In this document: positions 16,332 to 25,154 of the stretch, in pieces | How positions within the stretch are numbered: position 1 is the first letter of the stretch | How the letters are laid out: every line of letters begins with the position of its first letter | NCBI RefSeq assembly: GCF_003590645.1 | Contig: NZ_CP031834.1 | Location: 496,001-560,000, forward strand | DNA from: Mesorhizobium sp. DCY119 | GTDB taxonomy: Bacteria; Pseudomonadota; Alphaproteobacteria; Rhizobiales; Rhizobiaceae | Reading direction: 5' to 3' | Length of the DNA: 64,000 nt | Notes under the pieces: model-generated | Seen by the model: the letters and a program-made list of their open reading frames with translations, nothing else | Database searches by the model: none | What the model was told of the DNA's origin: nothing | Program-made: the position numbers and the translations under genes

Positions 16332-17066
16332 ATGGAGATTGCACCGGCCGGACAGTGGTTCAGGAAGACCGTGGTCGACAGCGTCGTCACGCGCTTCGAG
16401 GAGCCTTTCGTCCATTCCTATTTCGCCGCCAACATCTGGCTCGTTAAAGGCAGAGACGCCGACCTGCTGGTCGACGCCGGCATGGGCCTGCGGCCGCTCA
16501 AACCTGTGCTCGACCTGACGCCCGGCAAGCCGGTCCTGGCGCTGGCGACGCATATCCATCTCGATCATGTCGGCGCGCTGTGCGAGTTCGAGCATCGCCT
16601 CGGCCCGCGCGAGTCGGCTGCGGCCTTCGCCACCATGCCGGACGCGCTGACCTATGCGCATGAGTTCCGCCATCTGGACGACGCCGTCAGCGCGCTGCCT
16701 GCGCCGGGCTGGACGCCCGCCGACTACCAGCTGACGCCCGCACCGCTGACCCGCATCCTCACCGAGGGCGACGTGATCGACCTCGGCGACCGCTCCTTCA
16801 CCGTGCTGGAGCTTCCCGGCCATTCACCCGACGGCATCGGCCTCATCGACGAGAAAAGCGGCCTCTTCTTCGGCGGCGACGCCATCTATGACGCCCAGCT
16901 TCTCGACGACATGCCCAACTCCGACCGCACCGTCTATCGCCAGACGATGGAGCGGCTGAAGACCCTGCCGATCAGCATCGGCCACGGCGGCCACGGACCA
17001 AGCTTCGATGCCCGGCGCATGCGCGAGATCATCGAGGCGTATCTGCGGCGGGGTGCGGAAGGATAG
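16332..17066 (+). CDS. MBL-fold metallo-hydrolase
   Basis: Cytosolic hydrolase of the metallo-beta-lactamase fold, 244 aa. The first metal motif reads HIHLDHVG (HxHxDH). Downstream ligands are likely H of LPGHSPDG, D of FFGGDAIYD and H of ISIGHGGHGPSF, as in glyoxalase II-like hydrolases. The substrate is unknown. It lies 22 bp after the reductase gene in the same direction and is followed by a strong terminator, so the two probably form a short operon. Confidence 0.85.
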   Translation: MEIAPAGQWFRKTVVDSVVTRFEEPFVHSYFAANIWLVKGRDADLLVDAGMGLRPLKPVLDLTPGKPVLALATHIHLDHVGALCEFEHRLGPRESAAAFATMPDALTYAHEFRHLDDAVSALPAPGWTPADYQLTPAPLTRILTEGDVIDLGDRSFTVLELPGHSPDGIGLIDEKSGLFFGGDAIYDAQLLDDMPNSDRTVYRQTMERLKTLPISIGHGGHGPSFDARRMREIIEAYLRRGAEG

Positions 17067-17115
17067 GAACGCCGCGTGGTGAGAAGCCCCAACCACCTTC
17101 GCAAGCCTCAAAACA

Positions 17116-17142
17116 AAAATGCCCCGCAAAGCGGGGCATTTT
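17116..17142. terminator. bidirectional rho-independent terminator
   Basis: AAAATGCCCCGC-AAA-GCGGGGCATTTT, a perfect 12-bp stem with T-runs on both strands, between the convergent MBL hydrolase and aldehyde dehydrogenase genes. Confidence 0.95.
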
Positions 17143-17163
17143 CATTTCAATCAATCAACGCAA

Positions 17164-18612
17164 TCAGGCTTCCTGGGCGCCCCAGCCGGCGACGGCCTTG
17201 ACCTCGAGAAAATCCTCGAGGCCCCACTTGCCGCCTTCGCGGCCAAGGCCTGACTGCTTGTAGCCGCCGAACGGGCTGCCCGAGCCGCGCGAGGCGCCGT
17301 TGATCTGCACCATGCCGGCGCGCAGGCGGCGTGCGACGCGGTGGGCCTTTTCCTCGTCGCCCGTCTGGATATAGCTCGACAGGCCGTAGGGCGTGTCATT
17401 GGCAATGGCGATGGCGTCTTCCTCGCTGTCGAAGGGGATCATCGTCAGCACCGGGCCGAAGACCTCTTCCTGGGCGATGCGCATGTCGTTCGAGACGTCG
17501 GCAAAGACGGTCGGGCGCACGAAATAGCCGCGGTTGAAGCCTTCCGGACGGCCGAGGCCGCCAGCGACGAGGCGCGCGCCTTCCTTGATGCCGACATCGA
17601 TCAAGCCCTGGATCTTGTCGAACTGGGCTTCCGAGACGACCGGGCCGATATGATCGCCGTCATCGGTCGGGTTGCCGACCTTGGCGTTCCTGGCAAAATC
17701 GGCGGCGACTTCGACGGCGCGATCATAGACCGAGCGCTCGACCAGCATGCGCGTCGGCGCATTGCAGGACTGGCCGGTGTTCTCGAAACAGTGGGCAAGA
17801 CCGCGCTGCACGGCAGCCTGAAGGTCACTGTCGGCGAAGACGATGTTGGGCGACTTGCCGCCGAGCTCCAGCGTCACGCGCTTGACCGTCTCGGCAGCCG
17901 CCTTGGTGACGGCGATGCCGGCGCGGGTCGAGCCGGTGAACGACATCATGTCGATGCCGGGATGGCGCGACATCGCCTCGCCCACCGTCGGGCCGTCGCC
18001 ATTGACCATATTGAAGACGCCGGCGGGGAAGCCTGCCTCTTCCATCATCTCGGCAAAGACGATCGACGACATCGGCGCGATTTCGGACGGCTTCAGCACC
18101 ACGGTGCAGCCTGCGGCGATGGCCGGCACGACCTTCAGCGTCACCTGGTTCATCGGCCAGTTCCACGGCGTGATCAGGCCGCAGACGCCGATCGGCTCAT
18201 GGACGATGCGGTCATTGGGGGCAACATCGCTCAGCCGGTGCTCGAAGTCGAAATTCTTCAGCGTGCGGATGAAGCTCTTGATGTGGCTGACGCCGACGGC
18301 CGCCTGGGATTCGGTCGCAAGCTTGATCGGCGCGCCCATTTCCGAGGAGATGGCGCCGGCCATGTCGGGCAGGCGCTTCTTGTAGGCTTCGAGCAGCTTT
18401 TCGAGATATTCGACGCGCTCTTCGCGGCTGGTGCGGCTCCAGCTGTCGAACGCCTTGCGGGCGGCTGCGACCGCCTTGTCGACATCGGCACTCGAGCCCA
18501 GCGAGATCACGGCAAAGGCCTGCTCGTCGGCAGGGTTGATGACCTCCAGCTCCTTCGGCGTGACCGGGGCAGTCCATTTTCCGTCGATGAAGAAATCTGT
18601 CTTGCGCAGCAT
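17164..18612 (-). CDS. NAD(P)-dependent aldehyde dehydrogenase
   Basis: Aldehyde dehydrogenase of 482 aa oxidising an aldehyde to the acid; the substrate is not evident. Family motifs are TPWNWPMNQV, the Rossmann stretch FTGSTRAGIAV, catalytic Glu in VTLELGGKSPNI, catalytic Cys in NTGQSCNAPTRM, and EEVFGPVLTMI. ATG 18612 begins LRKTDFFIDGKW and has AAGGAG in position; an earlier in-frame start has no support. It is a single gene with a terminator at its 3' end. Confidence 0.92.
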   Translation of the reverse strand: MLRKTDFFIDGKWTAPVTPKELEVINPADEQAFAVISLGSSADVDKAVAAARKAFDSWSRTSREERVEYLEKLLEAYKKRLPDMAGAISSEMGAPIKLATESQAAVGVSHIKSFIRTLKNFDFEHRLSDVAPNDRIVHEPIGVCGLITPWNWPMNQVTLKVVPAIAAGCTVVLKPSEIAPMSSIVFAEMMEEAGFPAGVFNMVNGDGPTVGEAMSRHPGIDMMSFTGSTRAGIAVTKAAAETVKRVTLELGGKSPNIVFADSDLQAAVQRGLAHCFENTGQSCNAPTRMLVERSVYDRAVEVAADFARNAKVGNPTDDGDHIGPVVSEAQFDKIQGLIDVGIKEGARLVAGGLGRPEGFNRGYFVRPTVFADVSNDMRIAQEEVFGPVLTMIPFDSEEDAIAIANDTPYGLSSYIQTGDEEKAHRVARRLRAGMVQINGASRGSGSPFGGYKQSGLGREGGKWGLEDFLEVKAVAGWGAQEA

Positions 18613-18916
18613 CGGGCTCTCCTTTTGACGACGGCATCGCATGTCGCGCCGTCTCGTACTCTCGCGGTTCGTGCGACCGGCATTTTAGCTAGTGACGCAT
18701 AAAGCAAGGTTCAAATGGCGTGGCTATCACAGACCTCGCCGTGGCGCTCAAGAGTCCCGCCTGTGGCCCAATGGTTTCGGCCACGAACCACAATCGTCGC
18801 GCGTTTCCTGCAACAGGTTCAACCAAACTGCCACATCCTGTCAGGACATTTTACCCTGCGGGATGGCCGAGGATTGAAGCGCCCCCTATAAATCCGCTCC
18901 CAAGCGAGCAACCGCC
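18613..18916. other. intergenic, no feature seen
   Basis: This 304-bp gap separates the divergent aldehyde dehydrogenase and TetA-type transporter genes and must hold both promoters. I see no convincing operator, small ORF or repeat in it. Confidence 0.5.
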
Positions 18917-20161
18917 ATGTCAGCCCTGTCAGGATCGCGCCGCCAGGCGGCCATCGCCTTCATTCTCGTCACCGCGGTGCTCGACATCGTGGCGATGGGC
19001 ATCATCATTCCGGTGCTGCCGTCGCTGATCGAGGAATTCGTCGGTTCGAATGCCGAGGCCGGATGGATCAACGGCGTCTTCGTGGCGCTGTGGGCCGGCA
19101 TGCAGTTCGTCGCCTCGCCGATCATCGGCTCGCTGTCGGACCGCTACGGCCGGCGGCCGGTGATCCTGCTCTCCACCGTCGGGCTCGCCGCCGACTATGT
19201 GCTGATGGCGGTCGCGCCGAACCTGTGGTGGCTGGCGCTCGGCCGCATCATTGCCGGCATCACTTCGTCGAGCTTTACCACGGTCTTCGCCTATATGGCC
19301 GACATCACCGCGCCGGAAGATCGCGCCCGCGGTTACGGCCTGATCGGCGCGGCCTTCAGCGCCGGCTTCGTCGCCGGCCCGCTGCTCGGCGGCGTGCTCG
19401 GCGAGATTTCGCCGCGCGCGCCCTTCTGGTTCGCCGCCGGCATGAGCGGCATCGCCTTCCTCTACGGCCTGTTCGTGCTGCCGGAATCGCTGGTGCCTGC
19501 CAAGCGCATGAAATTCTCCTGGAGGCGCGCCAATCCGTTCGGCGCGATGATGCTGCTGCGCTCGCATCCCGAACTCTCGGGGCTCGCCGTGGTCGGCTTC
19601 CTGCTGCATTTCGCCCACCACGTCTTTTCCGCCGTCTTCGTGCTTTATGCCGCCTATCGCTATGGCTGGCACGCCTGGGAGGTCGGCGTGCTGCTGGCGA
19701 TGGTCGGCGTGCTCGACATGATCGTGCAGGGCGTGCTCGTCGGCCCGGCGGTCAAGCGCTTCGGCGACCGCGCCGTCATGGTCTTCGGCCTGTTCGGCGG
19801 CGCCGTCGGCATCGCCTGCATGGGGCTGGCGCCGACCGGCCTGCTGTTCACGCTGGCGATGTTCCCCAATGCCTTATGGGGCCTTGCCATGCCGACACTG
19901 CAATCATTGATGACGCGGCGTGTTTCGGAGTCGGAGCAAGGCCAGCTCCAGGGTGCGAATATGAGCGTCGCCAGCATTGCCGGCGTCGCCTCGCCGCTGT
20001 TCTTCGGCGCAGTCTATGCCTTCACTTTGCGCGACGGCTCGTGGCTGCCCTATCCCGGCGCGTCCTTCCTGATCGCAGCGGCAGTGCTCTTGTGCGCGGC
20101 GATTTTGGGCTGGGCGGTGGCGCGTCAGGCAGGCCGGCGGGAAGAGGAAGCATTGCCCTGA
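18917..20161 (+). CDS. TCR/Tet-family MFS drug transporter
   Basis: Twelve-helix MFS exporter of the tetracycline-resistance (TetA) type, 414 aa. It shows LDIVAMGIIIPVLPSLIEEF in helix 1, motif A (GSLSDRYGRRPVILLS), SSFTTVFAYMADITAPEDRARGYG around helix 4, and motif C (GAAFSAGFVAGPLLGG). These match the TetA(A/C)-like chromosomal proteins common in rhizobia. Substrates may be tetracycline or other small drugs. No TetR gene or tet operator is adjacent, so drug induction of the usual kind is not supported. Confidence 0.85.
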   Translation: MSALSGSRRQAAIAFILVTAVLDIVAMGIIIPVLPSLIEEFVGSNAEAGWINGVFVALWAGMQFVASPIIGSLSDRYGRRPVILLSTVGLAADYVLMAVAPNLWWLALGRIIAGITSSSFTTVFAYMADITAPEDRARGYGLIGAAFSAGFVAGPLLGGVLGEISPRAPFWFAAGMSGIAFLYGLFVLPESLVPAKRMKFSWRRANPFGAMMLLRSHPELSGLAVVGFLLHFAHHVFSAVFVLYAAYRYGWHAWEVGVLLAMVGVLDMIVQGVLVGPAVKRFGDRAVMVFGLFGGAVGIACMGLAPTGLLFTLAMFPNALWGLAMPTLQSLMTRRVSESEQGQLQGANMSVASIAGVASPLFFGAVYAFTLRDGSWLPYPGASFLIAAAVLLCAAILGWAVARQAGRREEEALP

Positions 20162-20373
20162 AAGGGCAGTTGGGCCAGTCAACAAGCTTAAGATAAGGTT
20201 ATCGGAAATCGCGTCAGAGCAGCGAAACCACGCCTGAAATCCTGACAATATATTACCCAAGGACTCCAAAGTTGTTCCTCCGTCACAAAGCTGCCGGAGG
20301 TTTGCCGCATTTGATGCCACATTTGGCTCCTACCGGCTCGGGGCATGTCCAACCTTGGAGCCCTCCCCGAAAG

Positions 20374-20730
20374 ATGAAGATCACTAGAACCGCGATCTGC
20401 GCGGTAACGATGACGGCCGGCCTGATGGTCGCCGCTTCCGCAGGAACCGCCTCGGCCCAGTGCGGCCGCGCTTCCTGGTACGCCCTCACCTCCAAGACCG
20501 CCTCCGGTGAGCGCATGAACCCCTCCGCCATGACCGCCGCGCATCGCAGCCTGCCCTTCGGCACCAAGCTGCGCGTCACCAACAAGAACAACGGCCGCAG
20601 CGTCATCGTGCGCATCAACGATCGCGGACCGTTCATCAAGGGCCGCGTGCTCGACGTCTCGAAGGCTGCCGCAAGGAGCCTCGGCTTCATCGGCTCGGGT
20701 CATACCGCCGTCTGCATGGCCAAGGCCTGA
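20374..20730 (+). CDS. RlpA-like septal/cell-wall protein (DPBB domain)
   Basis: Secreted 118-aa protein consisting of a signal peptide (residues 1-29, ending GTASA) and an RlpA-like double-psi beta-barrel. Family motifs are ASWYALTSKTASGERMNP, TAAHRSLPFGTKLRVTN and VRINDRGPFIKGRVLDVSKAAA. RlpA proteins act on peptidoglycan as lytic transglycosylases or bind it; the H and D of the barrel active site are present. There is no SPOR domain and no lipobox, so it is shorter than E. coli RlpA. ATG 20374 starts the signal peptide. Confidence 0.85.
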   Translation: MKITRTAICAVTMTAGLMVAASAGTASAQCGRASWYALTSKTASGERMNPSAMTAAHRSLPFGTKLRVTNKNNGRSVIVRINDRGPFIKGRVLDVSKAAARSLGFIGSGHTAVCMAKA

Positions 20731-21779
20731 AACCTATTCGCCGCAGTCGCGGCGATCGCCTCGGCCAGTTCGAGCCCCCATTGCGCCTTGCAATAGGCAC
20801 GGAAATCGAAACAGGGCAGGCCGGGGCAGACCTCGAATTCGATGAGGTGGACAGTGTCGTCCGCTTCCACGCGAAAATCCATCGAGAACACATCGCGCAG
20901 GCCGAGCGCCTGCATCAGCCGCGTTGCGATGGCGCCAATGCGCCCTGCCGCAACCGGCTGGCTCACTGCTACCGGCACCAGTTCCGGCTCGGCATAGCTG
21001 CCTGTCGCCCTGGCCTCCGCGCCGGTCTCGCCATAGAGCGCAAGACTGTCTTCCATGGTCTGGAAATCGCCGCCTGAATCGACAAAGAAAATGCCGAGCG
21101 CCTCCGCCCCGGCATCCGGCGTCACACCCAGAAAACTCAGGCGGACATTGCGGCCCGAAACATAGGGCTGGACGACGACATCGTCGCGATAAGCCGCAAA
21201 GACGCGGTGGCTGAGCTCCAGCGCATGGCCGGCAGTCTCGCAGCGTGAGTCGGCATAGATGCCGATCTTGGCGCCCAGGCGGTTCGGCTTGACGAAATAG
21301 CCCGTCACCGACGCCGGCGGCTCGACCAGCCAGCGCCCGTCGCGCGCCAGCCCCGCCTGCGGCACCGGCATATCCAGTGCGCCAAGCACTGCGCCCGCGC
21401 GAAACTTGTCCTGGCAGAGCGCAAACAGCGAATCGTCCGAGCCCAGCGTCCGCAGGCCGTTCAACCGCGCCAAAGCCGGGCCGGCGCTGCCGCGAAAATA
21501 GGCGATGCCATCGCTGATCGTCCACACCAGCGTGTTTTTGGGATCGCGCCCGGCAAGAGCTGTCGCAGCATCGTCCAATGCGACAGGCTCGAAGCGCAGA
21601 CCGCGGCGGGCGCAGGCCGTTTCCATTGCGCCGAACTCCGGCGCAATGTCGGTCGACTGCGCCAGATAAGACGAAATCTCCGCCGCCCGCGCGGCCGGAA
21701 ACCCGTCGCCCACCAGCCGGTCGAAGCAGGCCTTTTCCGGCTCGTAGATGAAGATCAGCGTCGGCGTCTGGTCGGGCAT
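20700..21779 (-). CDS. D-alanine-D-alanine ligase-like ATP-grasp protein
   Basis: Cytosolic 359-aa ATP-grasp ligase-like protein. The central domain has a Lys-containing strand (GYFVKPNRLGAKIGI) and VVVQPYVSGRNVRLSF. The C-terminal metal site reads DFRVEADDTVHLIEFEVCPGLPCFDF, in which the usual EINxxPG asparagine is replaced by V (EVCPGLP). It probably joins an amino acid or similar carboxylate to another molecule, with unknown substrates. ATG 21779 was chosen because the frame upstream is repeat sequence. It converges with the RlpA-like gene, and the 3' ends overlap by 31 bp. Confidence 0.7.
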   Translation of the reverse strand: MPDQTPTLIFIYEPEKACFDRLVGDGFPAARAAEISSYLAQSTDIAPEFGAMETACARRGLRFEPVALDDAATALAGRDPKNTLVWTISDGIAYFRGSAGPALARLNGLRTLGSDDSLFALCQDKFRAGAVLGALDMPVPQAGLARDGRWLVEPPASVTGYFVKPNRLGAKIGIYADSRCETAGHALELSHRVFAAYRDDVVVQPYVSGRNVRLSFLGVTPDAGAEALGIFFVDSGGDFQTMEDSLALYGETGAEARATGSYAEPELVPVAVSQPVAAGRIGAIATRLMQALGLRDVFSMDFRVEADDTVHLIEFEVCPGLPCFDFRAYCKAQWGLELAEAIAATAANRFQALAMQTAV

Positions 21780-21962
21780 TTTGATGGTTCCCGCAAAGGT
21801 GTGTTGCCGCCCAAGAATCGCACCACCCCGGAAAACGGCTTGCGCGAAATCGACCTCGGCGGGGCGCTGGCGTGACAGTGGTGTGTGACGTCGTGCGCGA
21901 TCCATTGCGGGCAGGGTCCTGATGTCGACGCGCGTTCTGCGCCGTTGAGGCTCTTCAGCGTT

Positions 21963-22462
21963 CCGGCATGGATCCCGAGTTTGCGCATTCGCTTCGCTCA
22001 TGCTCCGCCCGGGATTGTTTGTTTCGGGTGATGACGAGCGAGGAGCGGCACTTCAAATATCAACCTTGGCGACTAGCAGTGACAACCCTGAAGCTCGTCA
22101 TCCCGGAAACCGGAGCGGAGCGGAGGTTATCCGGGACCTATTGGCCGCAGCATCGTCGGGCGCGGCCCGGTCCTGACGCTGTTGCAGTCTGCACCGCCGA
22201 AACTCTTCTCCGTTCCGGCATGGATCCCGGGTCTCCGCTTCGCTCCGCCCGGGATGACGAAGAGAGGGGGTGTCGCCGCTAATCGCAAACGTTGTTGACT
22301 GCCGCACAGCAGGCGCGGCTACCGCGCCGGAGACGTAACTGCCGCGCGCCAGCGTTGACGATTAGCGAAGACCTAACATGCCGTTCGTCATCCCGGGCGC
22401 AGCATGAGCGAAGCGCATGCGGGGGTCGCTCTTGCGACGGATCCATGCCGGACCATCGATGA
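21963..22462. repeat. cluster of REP-like repeats with CGTCATCCCGG ends
   Basis: At least three related units occupy this gene-free stretch: 21963-22016, 22096-22259 (CGTCATCCCGG opposite CCGGGATGACG, with inner ATCCCGGG...CCCGGGAT) and 22387-22462. Shared words are GGCATGGATCC, CGCTTCGCTC and CCCGGGAT. These are typical of short palindromic elements scattered in rhizobial intergenic DNA. No gene is supported between 21780 and 23168. Confidence 0.7.
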
Positions 22463-22561
22463 AGGCCGCAGCGGTGCAGAACTGCCGAACCCGAAGCTCA
22501 CGCAGCGGGGGAAATATTTTCACCCAATTTCCCCTCAACCCATTGTTTCCATTCACCCCAC

Positions 22562-22958
22562 ACATTTTTTCTCGCCCGATTTATCCCCACCCTCAAACAC
22601 CCCCCGCATAATCCCCGCATCGCTCCTGCGGGACCGGGTCTGGAACCGGGATCAAGGGGGAGTGGCGGTGACCTCCCGCCCTGGTGTGGTAACCAGGGAC
22701 CCGAGGGCCCGACACAGGCCGGCGTGGAACGAGCACGGCGCAAATGCCTCTGCCCAAAACCATGCGGAGAACCCGCGGCGTCTTGTCCATGGAATGTACA
22801 TGGAGCGGGCGTTGTGACCGGCCGACTTCGGGACAGACACCGAGCGGGGCGCGGAAGTCGCGCCACGTACTAAACACTAGGAAGGCACGGCCAAGCGCCC
22901 CGCTTCCCGATCTTTGACAATGGCCAGACGGTGAAAACCGGGCGTGGCGATGATGAAG
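22562..22958 (+). repeat. dispersed ~400-bp element, copy A
   Basis: This 397-bp segment has a second copy in inverted orientation at the window's right end (63602-64000). The first ~60 bases (ACATTTTTTC, GATTTATCCCCACCC, CCCGCATAATCCC, CATCG) are about 80% identical between copies, and the last 46 bases match at 44 positions. The core has diverged but is nearly the same length. Copy A contains a perfect hairpin CCCTGGT-GTGGTA-ACCAGGG (22679-22698). No coding frame is conserved between the copies by eye. A structured RNA or a non-autonomous mobile element is possible. Confidence 0.65.
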
Positions 22959-22962
22959 CGCG

Positions 22963-23156
22963 CCTCACCTTCTCCCCTTGTGGGAGAAGGTGGCCGACCC
23001 GAAGGGGAGGTCGGATGAGGGGTGTTGGAAGAAATGCGACGAGGGGCGGGTAGCTATGCCTGCTACGGCTGTTCGGAACAGACGGCACTCCGTCCAGCAC
23101 CCCCCATCCGTCTTGGCGCTGCGCGCCAATCCACCTTCTCCCACAAGGGGAGAAGG
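22963..23156. repeat. large REP-like palindrome cluster
   Basis: Hairpins CACCTTCTCCC-CTTGT-GGGAGAAGGTG (22966-22992), TTGGCGC-TGC-GCGCCAA (23113-23129) and CCTTCTCCC...GGGAGAAGG (23134-23156) sit inside a longer imperfect pairing of GATGAGGGGTGTTGG with CCAGCACCCCCCATC. The unit begins 7 bp after dispersed element copy A and ends just before the GH42 gene stop. Confidence 0.7.
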
Positions 23157-23168
23157 AAGGGCGCAGCC

Positions 23169-25139
23169 TCAGCCCCGCCTGAACACCGCCACGCCGCATG
23201 GCTCCAGCAACTCATTGCCGAGCAGCAGCGATTTTCCTTCCGTCCACTGGCCTATATCGATCGGCTCCGGGCCGTAGTTGAAGATGTAGCGCAGCGGGCC
23301 GTTGTCGCGGATGCGGATGTCGCGCGGCAGGCGCTGGATGGCGATGCCGGCCTTGCCGCAGAGATATTCGACCACGCGCGCGGCGTAAGCGGCGTTGGGC
23401 TGGCCGGCGAGATAGTGGAAGGCACCGCCAGCGTCGCAGCAGAAAGCAGCCTCGTGGTCCTGCGTCCGGTCGATGACGCGAACGCCCTCGCCGGCGACGA
23501 GGAACTCGCGCCAGGTCTCGAAGGCCGAAACATTGGCAGGCTCCTCGATGGGGATGGCGAAAGGTGGTTCAAACGTTTCCGAGCGCCTGACCTTCACTGG
23601 AATGCGGCCCTGCAGGCCCTCGCCCGGCGGCAGTGCATCGGGAATGCGGAAGTCCGGCGTGCGTGACCCGGTTCGCGGGCCGGCAAGCACGATCTGGCCG
23701 TCGCCTCCGAGGGCTGCGGCAAGCTCTCCCGGCACCGAGAACAGGCCGGGCAGGAGAACGAGCCTGTAGCCTTGCACCGCCTCCGGCCTGGCCGGCACGA
23801 TGTCGACCGAGATCCCGAGCGCGCGCAGGGCGCGGTAGAAAATCAGGATCAGGCGCGCATAGGAAAAGGATCTTCCCTGCGGCTGGATCGACCACGCCCA
23901 GGCGCTTTCATAGTCGAAGACGATGGCGACCCGTGCCGGCGTCGTCTCGACCCTGGCGCCCAGATTTTCCAGCTCGCGCGAAACCGCGCGCACGACATGA
24001 AAGGCTTCGTTGGGCGCAGCATTCGGCAGCAACAGGCCCTCATGCATCTGCTCCTGTCCGAACGGCGCCTGGCGCCAGCGGAAATAGCTGACCACCTCCG
24101 CACCCGCCGCGAAGGCCTCCCACGCCCACAGGCGGATGGCACCGGGCGCGGGCGCGGGATTGTGGGCGGCCCAGTTCACCGGGCCGGGTTGCTGCTCCAT
24201 GACCCACCAGCGACCGCGCCCGCAGGCGCGATAGAGATCGTGGTTGAAGGCCTGGAAATCGGGATCGCCGACGCGCATGTAACGCTGCCGGCGCTCTGGA
24301 TCGGAACTGTTTTCGAGAAAGCCCAGCGGATAGGCATCCCACGAAGCGGCATCGAGATCGGCGGAGAGCACGAAATGATCGAAGCCGGTGAAGCCGCCCA
24401 TGAAATTGTGCAGGATCGTGCGGCCGGGCGAGTGCTTTCTGATGATGTCGGTCTGGAGCCGGTTGAAGGCCGCCACCTGCTCCGACGCATAGCGCCGAAA
24501 ATCCAGCCGGTGTGCGGGAGCGGCTTCGGTGACAGTGAGATTGGGCAGTTCGATCTCGTCGAAGGAACGATACTCCATCGACCAGAAAACGGTGCCCCAT
24601 GCCCGGTTCAGCGCCTGCGGCGACTGGTATTTTCGCGACAGCCAGTCGCGAAAGCCGGCAAGGGCTGCGCTGGAATAGCTGAGCACAGTGTCGTGGCAGC
24701 CATATTCATTGTCGGTCTGCCAGGCGACGATACCGGGATGCCCGCCGAAGCGCTCGGCAAGCGCGGTGACGATGCGGGCGCATTCGGCGCGATAGGGAAG
24801 ATGGCTGAAGCAGTAGTGCCGGCGCGAGCCAAAACCGCGTGTGCGGCCTTCGGCATCGACCGCCAGCATGTCGGGCATGGAATCGACCAGCCATTTGGGC
24901 GGCGTCGCCGTCGGCGTCCCGAGCACGATGTCCAGGCCCTCGCCGTGCAATGTCTCGATGGCGCGCTGGAGCCAGTCGAAATCGTAGCGGCCGGGCTCCG
25001 GTTCGAGCCGCGACCAGGCGAATTCGCCGATGCGCACAAGGCCGATGCCGGCTTCGCGCATCATGCGCGCGTCGATCGCCCACCGCTCCTCCGGCCAATG
25101 TTCGGGATAGTAGCAGACGCCGAGTTTCTGGACGGTCAT
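23169..25139 (-). CDS. beta-galactosidase, glycoside hydrolase family 42
   Basis: Hydrolyses terminal beta-galactosides to release galactose; 656 aa, the usual length for family 42. The N-terminal TIM barrel begins LGVCYYPEHWPEERW, has the acid/base Glu in WQTDNEYG and a likely nucleophile Glu in VMEQQPGPVNW. A trimerisation domain and small C-terminal beta domain (RYIFNYGPEPIDIG) follow. There is no signal peptide, so it is cytosolic. It is the last gene of a five-gene operon for galactose oxidation and supplies galactose to it, 15 bp after the lactonase gene. Confidence 0.92.
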   Translation of the reverse strand: MTVQKLGVCYYPEHWPEERWAIDARMMREAGIGLVRIGEFAWSRLEPEPGRYDFDWLQRAIETLHGEGLDIVLGTPTATPPKWLVDSMPDMLAVDAEGRTRGFGSRRHYCFSHLPYRAECARIVTALAERFGGHPGIVAWQTDNEYGCHDTVLSYSSAALAGFRDWLSRKYQSPQALNRAWGTVFWSMEYRSFDEIELPNLTVTEAAPAHRLDFRRYASEQVAAFNRLQTDIIRKHSPGRTILHNFMGGFTGFDHFVLSADLDAASWDAYPLGFLENSSDPERRQRYMRVGDPDFQAFNHDLYRACGRGRWWVMEQQPGPVNWAAHNPAPAPGAIRLWAWEAFAAGAEVVSYFRWRQAPFGQEQMHEGLLLPNAAPNEAFHVVRAVSRELENLGARVETTPARVAIVFDYESAWAWSIQPQGRSFSYARLILIFYRALRALGISVDIVPARPEAVQGYRLVLLPGLFSVPGELAAALGGDGQIVLAGPRTGSRTPDFRIPDALPPGEGLQGRIPVKVRRSETFEPPFAIPIEEPANVSAFETWREFLVAGEGVRVIDRTQDHEAAFCCDAGGAFHYLAGQPNAAYAARVVEYLCGKAGIAIQRLPRDIRIRDNGPLRYIFNYGPEPIDIGQWTEGKSLLLGNELLEPCGVAVFRRG

Positions 25140-25154
25140 CGGCGTAACCCCGGA

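Noticed and set aside
18643-18916. Possible tet operator before the TetA-type gene
   Set aside because: No palindrome of the expected size and no TetR-family gene adjacent.
22584-22592. TTATCCCCA in the dispersed element as a DnaA box
   Set aside because: A single partial match to TTATCCACA, repeated in copy B only because the element is duplicated; no box cluster or AT-rich unwinding region.
22362-22877. Several minus-strand frames of 60-120 codons in the gene-free stretch
   Set aside because: They overlap in multiple frames, have Arg/Pro/Gly-rich translations, and no frame is preserved in the second copy of the dispersed element.
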